A stretch of 44,914 nucleotides of DNA from Corynebacterium kroppenstedtii (GTDB lineage: Bacteria; Actinomycetota; Actinomycetes; Mycobacteriales; Mycobacteriaceae): positions 1-44,914 of the forward strand of contig NZ_QFRA01000013.1 of NCBI RefSeq assembly GCF_003243515.1, in the 5' to 3' direction. The notes below the pieces were generated by a model. It did not search any database and was not told where the DNA came from. It saw nothing but the letters and a program-made list of their open reading frames with translations. How positions within the stretch are numbered: the first letter of the stretch is position 1; each line of letters begins with the position of its first letter. The position numbers and the translations under genes are program-made. Below, one piece after another: positions 1 to 8,871 of this stretch.

Positions 1-498
1 GATGACAACCATCCATATAGCGCCGAAAAAGTACTGGACGAAAATTCCGAGCACGCTGACAATGACAAAGAGAATTGTCTGAAGTGGTCGACGACGCGGA
101 GTTATTTCTGCGATCGCGCCACATACCCATGCCGAAACCAAGTAGCCAATAACATATCCGCCGCTAACGCTAGCAAAAGCCGACAGTGCAGATCGTCCAC
201 CTGCAAGTACCGGTAGACCGATGAGACCAAGAATAAGCACAAGCCCGATGGCAGCGGTTCCGCGGCGTCGTCCGAGAATCATTCCGGCCATAATCGCGAT
301 TGCGTTCTGCATGACAATAGGGACGCCGGCTACTCCTATCGGGATAGCGACGAAGGCCATGGCTATGAACAGTGCGGCAAAGACTGCTACATATGCGACG
401 TCCCGGCTCGACCATGAAGATCGGCGTGATGATTGCTGGTGGGGAGCAGAGGTGGAGATAGAACCAGCGTTATGTATTTTATCACCCATAGCTGACAT
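1..498 (-). CDS. bioY: Biotin transporter BioY (ECF S component), 3' end cut by the window edge
   Basis: Reading the reverse strand gives an N-terminal stretch of about 166 residues, then the window ends. The protein starts with a polar, Ser-rich leader of about 30 residues, followed by hydrophobic helices. The segment GLPVLAGGRSALSAFAS followed by GGYVIGY is the hallmark of BioY, the membrane S component that binds biotin and works with the ATPase BioM and the helper BioN. Those partners would lie beyond the left edge. Two ATG codons fit the start (498 and 489); neither has a clear ribosome binding site, and a GTG at 519 is also in frame. In C. glutamicum bioYMN lies close to recA, which agrees with this position. 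Family assignment is firm; the exact start is not. Confidence 0.85.
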   Translation of the reverse strand, partial: MSAMGDKIHNAGSISTSAPHQQSSRRSSWSSRDVAYVAVFAALFIAMAFVAIPIGVAGVPIVMQNAIAIMAGMILGRRRGTAAIGLVLILGLIGLPVLAGGRSALSAFASVSGGYVIGYLVSAWVCGAIAEITPRRRPLQTILFVIVSVLGIFVQYFFGAIWMVVI

Positions 499-838
499 CG
501 TAATAAAAATGGCTAACACTAGTATTACTCGACGAATGAACATTGATAGTGGCTCGCTGCTGATAGTTAGGCGCTGGGCGACAGAGTTTTGAATCGAACA
601 TACGTTTGCGTATGATGAAGAGCGGTGTTGCCGTGTCCGATGCCAGAATATTCTCTATCTTGGAACCAGAACCGGAGTAACATCGTCTATTCCGTGTGAT
701 GACGACAGTCCTGCTGATTTGAGAACGTATTGTGTTGTGACCAGGCGAGTGGCTGTCATTAGGTACATGTTGTGTTGTTAGGTCAGGTTGCTAGATACCA
801 GCGGTAGTGCTCTGACTTCGATGAAGGATTGGTGGACA
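499..838. promoter_or_regulatory. Divergent bioY/recA intergenic region
   Basis: This 340-base stretch holds no convincing gene. It contains the recA promoter and LexA box (listed separately) and must also hold the bioY promoter. The presumed recA transcript start near 623 leaves an untranslated leader of roughly 215 bases before the recA start. I see no clear hairpin or riboswitch fold in that leader by eye. Confidence 0.6.
589..616 (+). promoter_or_regulatory. recA promoter with LexA (SOS) box
   Basis: The sequence CGAACATACGTTTG at 595-608 matches the Gram-positive/actinobacterial SOS box CGAAC-N4-GTTCG except for one base in the right arm. It sits between a -35-like TTGAAT (589-594) and a near-consensus -10 TATGAT (611-616), 16 bases apart, so bound LexA would block RNA polymerase. 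A lexA gene is present in the same window. The match is seen directly; the regulation is inferred from the family. Confidence 0.85.
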
Positions 839-1978
839 ATGGCAGGTAAACCTGCAACGAAAAAGAAAACAAATCAGAGTAGTGGCGACGGACGCCTGAA
901 AGCCCTCGACACGGCTTTAGCGAAGATCGAGAAAGATTTTGGTAAAGGCGCGGTCATGCGTTTGGGGGATGATAAGCGTCCTCCGATTAGCTCGATCTCA
1001 TCAGGCAACATTGCGATTAACGTTGCGTTAGGGATTGGCGGATTCCCCCGTGGCCGCGTTGTAGAAATTTACGGCCCAGAATCGTCAGGTAAGACCACGG
1101 TTGCTCTTCACGCGATCGCTGAAGCTCAAAAAGACGGGGGCATTGCTGCTTTTATCGACGCTGAGCACGCCTTGGATCCTGAATATGCCCGTAAGCTCGG
1201 GGTCGATACCGACGCGCTGCTTGTTGCGCAGCCAGACACAGGTGAGCAGGCTTTGGAGATTGCCGACATGCTCATCCGCTCGGGCGCTTTAGCCATCATT
1301 GTCATCGACTCGGTGGCTGCACTAACCCCGAAGGCGGAAATTGACGGCGAGATGGGCGATAGCCATGTGGGGCTTCAGGCTCGTTTGATGAGCCAGGCTC
1401 TTCGAAAGATGACAGGTGCGCTGTCTCAGTCGGGCACAACCGCCATTTTCATCAACCAGCTGCGAGAAAAGATCGGTGTGATGTTTGGGTCGCCTGAGAC
1501 TACCACCGGTGGTAAGGCGCTGAAATTCTACGCTTCCGTTCGCTGTGATATTCGCCGTATCCAGGCACTGAAAGATGGCCAAGACGTCATTGGTAACCGG
1601 ACGCGACTAAAAGTTGTCAAGAACAAGGTGTCGCCGCCGTTCAAGGTTTCCGAGTTCGACATCCTTTATGGCGAAGGTATTTCGCGGGAGGGCTCGATTA
1701 TTGACCTGGGTGTTGACTACGGCATTATCAAAAAATCAGGCTCCTGGTACACCTATGAAGGCGAACAGCTTGGCCAGGGTAAAGAAAAGGTCCGCGATTA
1801 TCTCAAGAATAGTAGTGACCTCGCTGGGACTATTGAAGATAAAATCATGAGGGCCGCCAAGGTCGGACCGTACGCGAATGTCACTGATGATGATGCAGCG
1901 GAGTCAGAAAGCAATAGTTCTGATGACGATCCGATCGATGTCGTCCCGAATGTGGACTTCGATGACGACGACGAATAG
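839..1978 (+). CDS. recA: RecA recombinase
   Basis: RecA forms ATP-dependent filaments on single-stranded DNA, drives strand exchange, and triggers LexA self-cleavage in the SOS response. The chosen ATG at 839 follows AAGGA at 824-828 and gives 379 residues, the usual actinobacterial length; an in-frame TTG further upstream (near 788) would add an unsupported leader. The Walker A motif GPESSGKT lies at residues 79-86, with the Walker B strand VIDSVAALTP further on and the conserved loops intact. The C-terminus is rich in Asp and Glu, as expected for RecA tails. recX follows 23 bases downstream, so the two are probably co-transcribed from the SOS promoter near 600. Confidence 0.97.
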   Translation: MAGKPATKKKTNQSSGDGRLKALDTALAKIEKDFGKGAVMRLGDDKRPPISSISSGNIAINVALGIGGFPRGRVVEIYGPESSGKTTVALHAIAEAQKDGGIAAFIDAEHALDPEYARKLGVDTDALLVAQPDTGEQALEIADMLIRSGALAIIVIDSVAALTPKAEIDGEMGDSHVGLQARLMSQALRKMTGALSQSGTTAIFINQLREKIGVMFGSPETTTGGKALKFYASVRCDIRRIQALKDGQDVIGNRTRLKVVKNKVSPPFKVSEFDILYGEGISREGSIIDLGVDYGIIKKSGSWYTYEGEQLGQGKEKVRDYLKNSSDLAGTIEDKIMRAAKVGPYANVTDDDAAESESNSSDDDPIDVVPNVDFDDDDE

Positions 1979-2001
1979 ATGCGAAAGGGCTAAATTAGGC
2001 G

Positions 2002-2625
2002 ATGCCTAAGTCCAGTGACAGTGATAACTCTGCTGAGTCCACCGCTGACATTATCGGGCATCTCAGTGAAGCCATCTCTCGCGTGGACACCAGTAGATCT
2101 ATTGCGCAAGAAGAAAATGCTGTACGACCTGTTAGATCGCGAGCATTGCGCCTGTTGGATCACCGCGCTAGATCAGAGCAGGAACTGAGGGATCGTCTCC
2201 TTGAAGCCGAGTTTCCTCAGGCTAGCGTGGACACAGTCATTGCCGACCTCGTCGAAAGCGGACTGATTGATGACCGTCGATTTGCCGAAGAATGGGTGAG
2301 ACAGCGCAGAACGCGTCGAGGAAAATCTCGCCGTGTCCTGCGCGAAGAGCTCCGGAGAAAAGGGGTCTCCTCCGCCGACTGCGATCATGCACTAGCCGAG
2401 GTCAGTGACGACGATGAACGGCAATTAACTCGTCGCGTTGCCGAAGACCGTGCGCGGCGTATTCGGACGGCTCCCGCCGATCGGAAAGAAAAATATGCCC
2501 ATCTCCGACGGATTGCCGCGGCGTTGGCACGACGGGGCTTTCCAGCGGGAATGTCACAGCGGATCGCTCATGACGTCGTGGAGGAGAGAATCACCGAACT
2601 GAGCAGCGATCTCGACGGTGAGTAA
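2002..2625 (+). CDS. recX: Regulatory protein RecX
   Basis: RecX binds RecA filaments and limits their activity. The 207-residue product has a disordered acidic N-terminus of about 45 residues and then the RecX repeats of three-helix units: ALRLLDHRARSEQELRDRL, DRRFAEEWVRQR and RRVLREELRRKGV are typical. It starts 23 bases after the recA stop, with AAAGGG upstream, and so shares the recA transcript. The gene converges on the glu operon, whose gluD ends 30 bases away; no strong terminator hairpin is visible in that gap. Assignment rests on motif and on the near-universal recA-recX order. Confidence 0.93.
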   Translation: MPKSSDSDNSAESTADIIGHLSEAISRVDTSRSIAQEENAVRPVRSRALRLLDHRARSEQELRDRLLEAEFPQASVDTVIADLVESGLIDDRRFAEEWVRQRRTRRGKSRRVLREELRRKGVSSADCDHALAEVSDDDERQLTRRVAEDRARRIRTAPADRKEKYAHLRRIAAALARRGFPAGMSQRIAHDVVEERITELSSDLDGE

Positions 2626-2655
2626 TACCGTTGGGAACTCTCACACCGCCGGGAA

Positions 2656-3594
2656 TTATTCGAACGTGCTGCGTAGATCGCGGTGGGCCGGGTCATGCCA
2701 GTCGACCACGGCTTCATCCTTGGTCTCCACGCCCTGTTCTTTCTGGTGGGGAACACGAGCCACAATATTGCGCCGAGCACGCCCAGCCCGCAGCTGAAGC
2801 TCGATTCGCTCCGCGAACTTCGTCAGCCCAATGTTGACGATGATCATGATCACTGCAACAACAACGAGCGCCGCAAGGAAGTTTCGATAATACGAAGCTG
2901 ACTGAATACCAGATCTCACCACTTCCACATACCCGATCTGATAACCCAATGCGGAGTCCTTGAGTGCAATCACCATCTGCGCAATCAGGGCAGGGAGCAT
3001 CGAGGCCACAGCCTGAGGAAGAAGGATGATTCGCATCGTCTGCCGGTGTGTCAATCCCAGGGCCAAAGCAGCTTCCGATTGCCCGCTTGGGAGCGCCTCA
3101 ATCCCCGAACGAAGAACCTCCGCGATCACCGCGCCGTTATAAAGCGTCAACCCAAAAACAACGGCAGCGAAAGCCAACTGCTCTGAAGGGAACACCGCGT
3201 ATTCAGCGAAAAGCTGGTAGGCGAAGATCATCAAGATCAACACAGGAATAGCGCGGAAGAACTCGACGATTACCCCGCAGATCCGGCGAACGATCCACCG
3301 GTGATGCAAACGCCCGGTTCCCAGCACTGCTCCAAGAAGCATAGCCAAAATAATGGAAACAAAGGCGGCTTTCAGCGTTCCCCACAGACCGGGGAGAATA
3401 TACGTCGTCCAGGTGGTCGATTTAATAAAGGGATCCCACTTGGATGCCTCCAACTGACCGTTTTTGGCCAGCACCGATATCGTCCACCCGATGACAACGG
3501 CAGCAACCACGACAGTAATGGCCGTGAGGATGCGGTTGATCTGACGCCCACGTGGGCCAGGGTTGTCATAAAGGACAGTTGCGCGAGTACTCAC
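2656..3594 (-). CDS. gluD: Glutamate ABC transporter permease GluD
   Basis: This 312-residue membrane protein is one of the two permease subunits of a polar amino acid (HAAT family) importer. Several transmembrane helices are visible from about residue 20. The EAA loop that contacts the ATPase reads EAALALGLTHRQTMRIILLPQA. The start is a GTG whose first base is the last base of the gluC stop (TAG-TG overlap), so translation is coupled to gluC. The C-terminus extends about 60 residues past the last helix into a charged tail, as in corynebacterial GluD. With gluA, gluB and gluC it forms the glutamate uptake system known from C. glutamicum. This reading frame is intact although gluC is broken. 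Confidence 0.93.
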   Translation of the reverse strand: MSTRATVLYDNPGPRGRQINRILTAITVVVAAVVIGWTISVLAKNGQLEASKWDPFIKSTTWTTYILPGLWGTLKAAFVSIILAMLLGAVLGTGRLHHRWIVRRICGVIVEFFRAIPVLILMIFAYQLFAEYAVFPSEQLAFAAVVFGLTLYNGAVIAEVLRSGIEALPSGQSEAALALGLTHRQTMRIILLPQAVASMLPALIAQMVIALKDSALGYQIGYVEVVRSGIQSASYYRNFLAALVVVAVIMIIVNIGLTKFAERIELQLRAGRARRNIVARVPHQKEQGVETKDEAVVDWHDPAHRDLRSTFE

Positions 3595-4282
3595 TATCGT
3601 TTCACCGCCAATCGTTTACCAGCCCAGCCGAAGAACAATCCCATGGGCAGGGTCAAGATGATAAAGCCGAGAGCAAAAATTCCGAACACCAAGAACAACT
3701 GGTCGGCGTGGTTCTCGATCGTCGACTTCATCAACAGAGATGCCTCGCCCACACCGATGACGGATGCGACGGTTGTGTTCTTGGACAACGCAATCAGAGT
3801 GTTGCCCAACGGAACAATCGACGCGCGAAACGCCTGAGGGAAAACGATGGCAGAGAAATTTTGGCCAAAAGACAGCCCCAGTGATCGGCCGGCCTCCGCT
3901 TGTCCAAAGGGCACTGTGTTGATGCCCGCCCGCAAGGATTCCGCGACAAAAGCCGAGGTGTAGATAATAAAGGCCAGGACAGCGAGCCAGAAGTTGTTGT
4001 TTTTAATGAAGTTGTCGTTCTCGGGGGCAAGCGTTAGGCCCAAGTTCTGGAGAACCCGATCGATGAGAACAACACAATCAGTGTCAGGGGAGTGTTCCTC
4101 GACACAGTAATGAACAGTGACGACAAGGTACGCAATATCCCGACGGGGCATACGCGCATGGCGGTCAGAATGATGCCCAGGATTAGGGAACCGATCCCTG
4201 AGTACACCGTGAGTTTGATGGTGACCCAGAATGCAGGCCATAGCGTATCGCTGAGGTCACCCCATAAAGTCGTTGTCTCCAT
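3594..4282 (-). pseudogene. gluC: Glutamate ABC transporter permease GluC, frameshifted
   Basis: The first 80 residues (METTTLWGDLSDTLWPAFW onward, to VLFSSIGF) and the rest (QNLGLTLAPEND onward, to the end GWAGKRLAVKR) match the GluC permease family but lie in different frames. At about 4050-4051 one base is missing: the codon expected between GF and QN, as in the C. glutamicum sequence I recall (GLYQNLGL), has only two bases. Restoring it gives 229 residues, the family length. Without it translation stops five codons later at TAG/TAA sequence just after the lesion, removing most membrane helices and the EAA loop (EAGRSLGLSFGQ). The gene lies 8 bases after gluB and overlaps gluD. It is either a recent pseudogene or a sequencing error. 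Confidence 0.88.
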
Positions 4283-4290
4283 TGATCCCC

Positions 4291-5259
4291 CTATCCCTTC
4301 TGCAAAAAGCTGAGATCGCTGATGGCGGGTTCATCGCCCACGGGGAAGTCGTTGCCAAGATTCTTATGAACAATGGACGCGTACGTGCCGGATGCCCACA
4401 TGTCTTTCAGAGCATCATTGATTGCCTCGGTCGACTTGGTGTCGCCCTTCGCATGTCCGATCCCGTAGTGCTCATCGGTCCACCACGATCCGTCATCCTG
4501 TTTCATATCGACGACGCGAAATTCGCCGGGATACTGGGTCGCGAACCCATACAAAATGGTGGCGTCGGTGGTCAGGGCGTCAACCTTCTTTTGGTGTAGA
4601 GCCTCCACACATGACGAGTAGGAATCAAACTCTTGTAATTGGACCTCGGGGAGCGCCTCTTTGACCTTCTGGGCGGGAGTGGACCCACTCACAGAGCACA
4701 AACGTTTCCCCTTATTCAGGTCTGTCAGAGACTTGATACCCGTGTCCTTATCCCTCACCAGTAACGCCTGATGGGTGACCAGGTATGGGCCACCAAAAGC
4801 GACAGCATTCGCGCGCCCTTTGTTGACAGAATACGTGGCCGTAATCATGCCCACTTCGCCATTCTTGATCAACGTTTCTCGCTGCGCAGATGGTGTTTCG
4901 CGCCACCTTATCTTCGGCTTATCCCAACCATTTTTCTCTGCGATGTGGTTAATGACATACCGCGAGACATCTGGATCCACCCCGACGAATTTCTTATCCG
5001 GTGTGCGCATTCCCATACCCGGCTGGTCATATTTCGTGCCGACGACGATATGTCCGGCTTTAATTTCGTCGAGAACACTCACGGGCTCCGACGACCCACA
5101 CGCGGTGAGCGTCGGGGTGACGAAAACAAGGGCGGTCACCGCGGCCACCATCGCGCGCACGCGGGTGTGGCGTAGGAAAGAGTGGCGTCGGCAAGTGGAC
5201 CATCGGAAATACGTAACAAACTGGCCGATATGACGGCCGACGAACTGCATTCGTGTCAT
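4291..5259 (-). CDS. gluB: Glutamate-binding lipoprotein GluB
   Basis: This is the extracellular solute-binding protein of the glutamate ABC importer. A lipobox, LTAC, at residues 51-54 marks the lipidated Cys54 after a hydrophobic stretch; mature sequence continues GSSEPVSVLDEIKAG. Family features include VVGTKYDQPGMGM and the ligand-binding region DPDVSRYV and RETLIKNGEVGMI. The first ATG (5259) has AAGGGG eight bases upstream, but it gives an unusually long signal peptide; ATG at 5151 would give a normal 17-residue leader. It begins 15 bases after gluA and ends 8 bases before gluC, in one operon. Confidence 0.93.
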   Translation of the reverse strand: MTRMQFVGRHIGQFVTYFRWSTCRRHSFLRHTRVRAMVAAVTALVFVTPTLTACGSSEPVSVLDEIKAGHIVVGTKYDQPGMGMRTPDKKFVGVDPDVSRYVINHIAEKNGWDKPKIRWRETPSAQRETLIKNGEVGMITATYSVNKGRANAVAFGGPYLVTHQALLVRDKDTGIKSLTDLNKGKRLCSVSGSTPAQKVKEALPEVQLQEFDSYSSCVEALHQKKVDALTTDATILYGFATQYPGEFRVVDMKQDDGSWWTDEHYGIGHAKGDTKSTEAINDALKDMWASGTYASIVHKNLGNDFPVGDEPAISDLSFLQKG

Positions 5260-5274
5260 TCTTCACGCCCCTTT

Positions 5275-6132
5275 TTAGTGACCGAGGATCTTGGAGAGAA
5301 AATCTTTGGCCCGGTCCGTCTGGGGATTCGTAAAGAATGATTCCGGATCAGCGTCTTCGACGATGGCACCGTCGGCCATAAACAACACGCGATCAGCGGC
5401 GCGACGGGCGAAACCCATTTCGTGGGTCACGCATACCATCGTCATGCCCTCTCTAGCCAGTCCGACCATCACGTCGAGAACCTCATTTACCATCTCCGGG
5501 TCGAGAGCAGACGTCGGCTCGTCGAAAAGCATGATTTTGGGGTCCATGGCGAGGGCGCGTGCAATGGCGACACGCTGCTGTTGGCCACCGGATAGCTGGG
5601 CGGGATACTTGTGAGCCTGGCTATCAATGTCGACCCGTCGGAGCAGGGCCATAGCTCGATTCTTAGCTTGGGCCTTACTCCGCTTCCGCACCTTGATAGG
5701 GCCAAGAGTGACATTGTCGAGGATGGTCTTGTGCGAAAACAGGTTGAACTGTTGGAAAACCATGCCGACTTCCGCCCTCAGCCGGGTCAAACTCTTACCT
5801 TCCTCGGGAAGCGCCTCACCATCGATCACGATCTCGCCATCGTCGATAGTCTCGAGCCGGTTGAGCGTTCGACATAAAGTCGATTTCCCCGAACCTGAGG
5901 GGCCGAGAATAACCACGACCTGTCCCGCAGGAATTGTCAGATTGATATCGCGGAGCGCGTGGTAGTCGCCAAAATACTTGTTGACATGGGACATTGAGAT
6001 CATCGGCGGGCGATGCCCAGGATCTTTGGCAGCCGTTTCAGCGTCGGGATGAGGTGCAGAGCTGTCTGCAGTGTGTGCGGGAATGGACTGTGTCGACGGC
6101 GCTGTGACGTCGGATCCGGAAACTTCTGGCAT
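5275..6132 (-). CDS. gluA: Glutamate ABC transporter ATPase GluA
   Basis: GluA powers glutamate import. Counting from the ATG at 6132, the Walker A motif GPSGSGKS is at residues 77-84, followed by the Q-loop VFQQFNLF, the signature LSGGQQQR, Walker B IMLFDEPTSALD and the switch His in CVTHEMGF. The family usually starts at MISMSHVNKYF, which is the internal ATG at 6003; the ORF extends 43 residues upstream to 6132 and further to a TTG at 6180. No start has a good ribosome binding site, so the extra N-terminal segment, rich in Ala, Pro and Ser, is uncertain. It is the first gene of gluABCD and is divergent from miaB. Confidence 0.94.
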   Translation of the reverse strand: MPEVSGSDVTAPSTQSIPAHTADSSAPHPDAETAAKDPGHRPPMISMSHVNKYFGDYHALRDINLTIPAGQVVVILGPSGSGKSTLCRTLNRLETIDDGEIVIDGEALPEEGKSLTRLRAEVGMVFQQFNLFSHKTILDNVTLGPIKVRKRSKAQAKNRAMALLRRVDIDSQAHKYPAQLSGGQQQRVAIARALAMDPKIMLFDEPTSALDPEMVNEVLDVMVGLAREGMTMVCVTHEMGFARRAADRVLFMADGAIVEDADPESFFTNPQTDRAKDFLSKILGH

Positions 6133-6243
6133 ACGGAAGAACTTAAAGGGTTTCTTCAGCCAAAGCTGTGTGGGAAACAAAAACTTAACAACACCGTAAC
6201 CAATTCCCCGTCTGTCCGGGGGTGACCAGTACGATAGTCCGCG

Positions 6244-7908
6244 ATGAACGGCACAACCCCTGATATGTCAATTAATCATTTACAGACCATGAACCATTTC
6301 ACTGCTTCTCCGCATTCCTCGGTTTCGACGACGACCACCCACCCGCGCACCTATGAGGTGCGTACTTTCGGGTGCCAGATGAATGTGCATGACTCGGAGC
6401 GACTGGCCGGACTTTTGGAGGAAGCCGGCTACGTGCCCGTTGGCAGCGACGATCCTGCCGATGTTGTTGTGTTCAACACGTGTGCAGTACGTGAGAATGC
6501 GGATAACCGGCTGTACGGAACCTTGGGCCAACTGAAATCGGTCAAAGATACAAAGCCCGACATGCAAATCGCGGTCGGGGGGTGCATGGCGCAAAAGGAC
6601 AAGGATGTCGTTGTTAAGCGAGCCCCCTGGGTCGACGTCGTGTTCGGTACCCACAACATTGGGAAGCTCCCGACTCTTCTGGCGCGTGCTGCCCACAATC
6701 ATGAAGCCCAGGTGGAAATTGCCGACGCGCTAGAGCAGTTCCCCTCGGTCCTTCCCGCGAAACGTGACTCCGCCTATTCCGGCTGGGTGAGCGTGTCTGT
6801 CGGATGCAACAACACCTGTACATTCTGCATTGTGCCGAGCCTCCGCGGGAAAGAGAAGGACCGCCGGCCAGGCGATATCTTGGCGGAGGTACAAACTCTT
6901 GTCGACGACGGCGTGAGCGAAGTGACACTGCTGGGCCAAAACGTCAACGCGTATGGAGTTCACTTTGAGGACCCGACGCTAGAGCGTGACCGCAGCGCAT
7001 TTTCAAAACTATTGCGTGCATGTGGTGATATCGAGGGCCTTGAGCGTGTTCGCTTTACTAGCCCACACCCTGCCGAGTTCACCTCCGACGTCATCGACGC
7101 GATGGCGGAGACCCACAATGTGTGCCCGCAGCTGCATATGCCCTTGCAGTCGGGCTCAGACAAGGTACTCAAAGAGATGCGGCGCTCCTATCGGACGAAG
7201 CGCTTTATGAGGATTTTGGACGAAGTACGTGAGAAGCTCCCTCAGGCCTCGATTACGACCGACATTATTGTTGGCTTCCCTGGAGAAACTGAGGAAGATT
7301 TTCAGCAGACGCTTGATCTTGTCGAAAAAGCACGGTTTACGAGCGCATATACGTTCCAGTATTCGCCTCGTCCAGGGACGCCCGCCGCGGCGATGGAGGA
7401 TCAGGTACCGAAGGCCGTGGTGCAGGATCGGTATGAGCGGCTGGTTGAACTTCAAGAGCGAATCAGCGCCGAGCTCAATGCTGAGTTGGTTGGGGATGTC
7501 GTCGAGGTCCTTGTTCAGGCTGACGACGGTCGACGCTCGGCTCAAACACATCGTTTGTCGGGCAGAACACGCGACGGTCGCCTGGTGCACTTTGCCCCTG
7601 ATGCTGCGTCGATGGAGGAAACAGCCCGAGCATGGAATTCCATCGGAGCAACTCCTATGGCGCATCCGACGGCTTCCGGGGGAGTCTCCGTTGAAGAGTG
7701 CGTGAAACCGGGTGTTGATCGGGCGATCCGCCCAGGAGATGTGGTATGGGTGCGTATCACCGATTCACGCTCTCACTTCCTGTTGTCTGACTCGGGCGTT
7801 CTTGCTCATCGTCGTATGCCGGCGGGGGACCAGACTGAGGCTGCTTCTGCTCCGACGCCACGCGGTGTGGGTCTGGGAATGCCGACGATCAAGACGATGA
7901 AAAGGTAG
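6244..7908 (+). CDS. miaB: tRNA-2-methylthio-N6-dimethylallyladenosine synthase MiaB
   Basis: MiaB adds the methylthio group to i6A37 in tRNAs reading UNN codons. The N-terminal domain holds the three Cys that bind the auxiliary 4Fe-4S cluster (Cys44, Cys80, Cys114; GCQMNVHD, NTCAVREN, GGCMAQKD). The radical SAM motif C-NNT-C-TF-C is at residues 188-195. A TRAM RNA-binding domain follows from about residue 410 but is expanded to nearly 150 residues by Ala/Ser-rich linkers, so the protein (554) is longer than the usual 440-520. The start at 6244 is the longest choice; ATG codons at 6267 and 6289 are alternatives. miaA, which makes its substrate, is 3 kb downstream. Confidence 0.95.
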   Translation: MNGTTPDMSINHLQTMNHFTASPHSSVSTTTTHPRTYEVRTFGCQMNVHDSERLAGLLEEAGYVPVGSDDPADVVVFNTCAVRENADNRLYGTLGQLKSVKDTKPDMQIAVGGCMAQKDKDVVVKRAPWVDVVFGTHNIGKLPTLLARAAHNHEAQVEIADALEQFPSVLPAKRDSAYSGWVSVSVGCNNTCTFCIVPSLRGKEKDRRPGDILAEVQTLVDDGVSEVTLLGQNVNAYGVHFEDPTLERDRSAFSKLLRACGDIEGLERVRFTSPHPAEFTSDVIDAMAETHNVCPQLHMPLQSGSDKVLKEMRRSYRTKRFMRILDEVREKLPQASITTDIIVGFPGETEEDFQQTLDLVEKARFTSAYTFQYSPRPGTPAAAMEDQVPKAVVQDRYERLVELQERISAELNAELVGDVVEVLVQADDGRRSAQTHRLSGRTRDGRLVHFAPDAASMEETARAWNSIGATPMAHPTASGGVSVEECVKPGVDRAIRPGDVVWVRITDSRSHFLLSDSGVLAHRRMPAGDQTEAASAPTPRGVGLGMPTIKTMKR

Positions 7909-7958
7909 CCAAGCTTGGTAAGCATCACGAATGAGGTTTACAGATTAGGGTAAGAGGC

Positions 7959-8747
7959 ATGGCAATGAAGAAGAGGTCTGGACGTAGTGATGGCGACGGC
8001 TCGGTTCAGCAGCATCAACCTGCGAAAAAGCCCCAAGAGATGACGGCTGAGGAGCGTAGAGAAGCGCTCCGAGCTTTCGGCGAAAGCAAACGCGCCAACA
8101 TCAACGTGGAAGAACGCTTGGCCTCGAAAACCGTGGTAATCAACCGTCAGCTTCCTTTTTTCTTGCTCGGGATGCTGGGGACGTTGTTCGCCATTTTCCT
8201 CCCGCACTCGGGGAGCGTGTATGGGTTTGACGTCCTGTTTTACTCTGACCGCGCTCAAGAGATGGTCACGACGTGGCCCGAGCGTATCTACGTATGGTTG
8301 GCGCTGGTTGGGGGAATCTTCTTACCCATCGGTGTGATCGTTTCACGCTCAACTCTCGTGGCCTGGGTGACGTGGGTTGTGTCCGGAGTCGGCTGGGTAT
8401 TCGGTATTTTCGCGATCTGGATGCGGCAGTCACGCCCACCGACAGAGCCGGGATCCGGTCCCTCGTTCGGGCTTATCGTTGGTTTCGCCGCGATCATTGT
8501 TATTTTCGCAACCATCTCCACCGTCGTTTTCCGCCGATCAGTTCTCCAGCGCGTTTTGGCAGAAATCCGGCGTGAAGAAGCCGACCGCGATGATGAAGCG
8601 CGGGCCGCCCAGCAGCATCTTCGGACGGGATTAACCGTTCAGGAGTACAGGGAGCCGGTGGATAACCGACGTGCACGTGCCAGGGAGCGCGCACACCAAG
8701 TGGCGGAAAACCAACGCAAGCGGAAACAACCGCCCGCGGATATATAG
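7959..8747 (+). CDS. Conserved actinobacterial membrane protein (Rv2732c-like)
   Basis: The 262-residue product has a charged N-terminus of about 60 residues, four predicted membrane helices (about 65-81, 110-128, 133-154, 169-191), and a strongly charged C-terminal tail of about 70 residues rich in Arg, Glu and Gln that may form a helix on the cytoplasmic side. AGAGG precedes the ATG, with a second ATG two codons later. Its place directly after miaB and next to the DUF349 gene matches M. tuberculosis Rv2732c, whose function is unknown to me. I assign family by context and topology only. A strong terminator follows at 8782-8834. Confidence 0.75.
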   Translation: MAMKKRSGRSDGDGSVQQHQPAKKPQEMTAEERREALRAFGESKRANINVEERLASKTVVINRQLPFFLLGMLGTLFAIFLPHSGSVYGFDVLFYSDRAQEMVTTWPERIYVWLALVGGIFLPIGVIVSRSTLVAWVTWVVSGVGWVFGIFAIWMRQSRPPTEPGSGPSFGLIVGFAAIIVIFATISTVVFRRSVLQRVLAEIRREEADRDDEARAAQQHLRTGLTVQEYREPVDNRRARARERAHQVAENQRKRKQPPADI

Positions 8748-8781
8748 CACCCCAGATTCAGAACTCCCACAATTCAGAACT

Positions 8782-8834
8782 AAAGCCCCACGAATCAACA
8801 ACGGGCATCACGTCCGGTTACTCGTGGGGCTTTT
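8782..8834. terminator. Bidirectional intrinsic terminator
   Basis: A perfect 12-base stem, AAAGCCCCACGA (8782-8793) with TCGTGGGGCTTT (8822-8833), closes a 28-base loop and is followed by T residues on the plus strand and preceded by A residues, so it can serve both strands. It separates the Rv2732c-like gene from the convergent DUF349 gene. Confidence 0.85.
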
Positions 8835-8871
8835 CAGTTTTCAGTGTGCTGCTCAATCCGCCCGTCGCTAC

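Noticed and set aside
221..592. Plus-strand ORF of 123 codons antisense to bioY
   Set aside because: It is the mirror frame of bioY; the opposite strand gives a clear BioY protein.
788..838. Earlier TTG start for recA
   Set aside because: The added residues are not RecA-like, while the ATG at 839 has AAGGA and gives the normal length.
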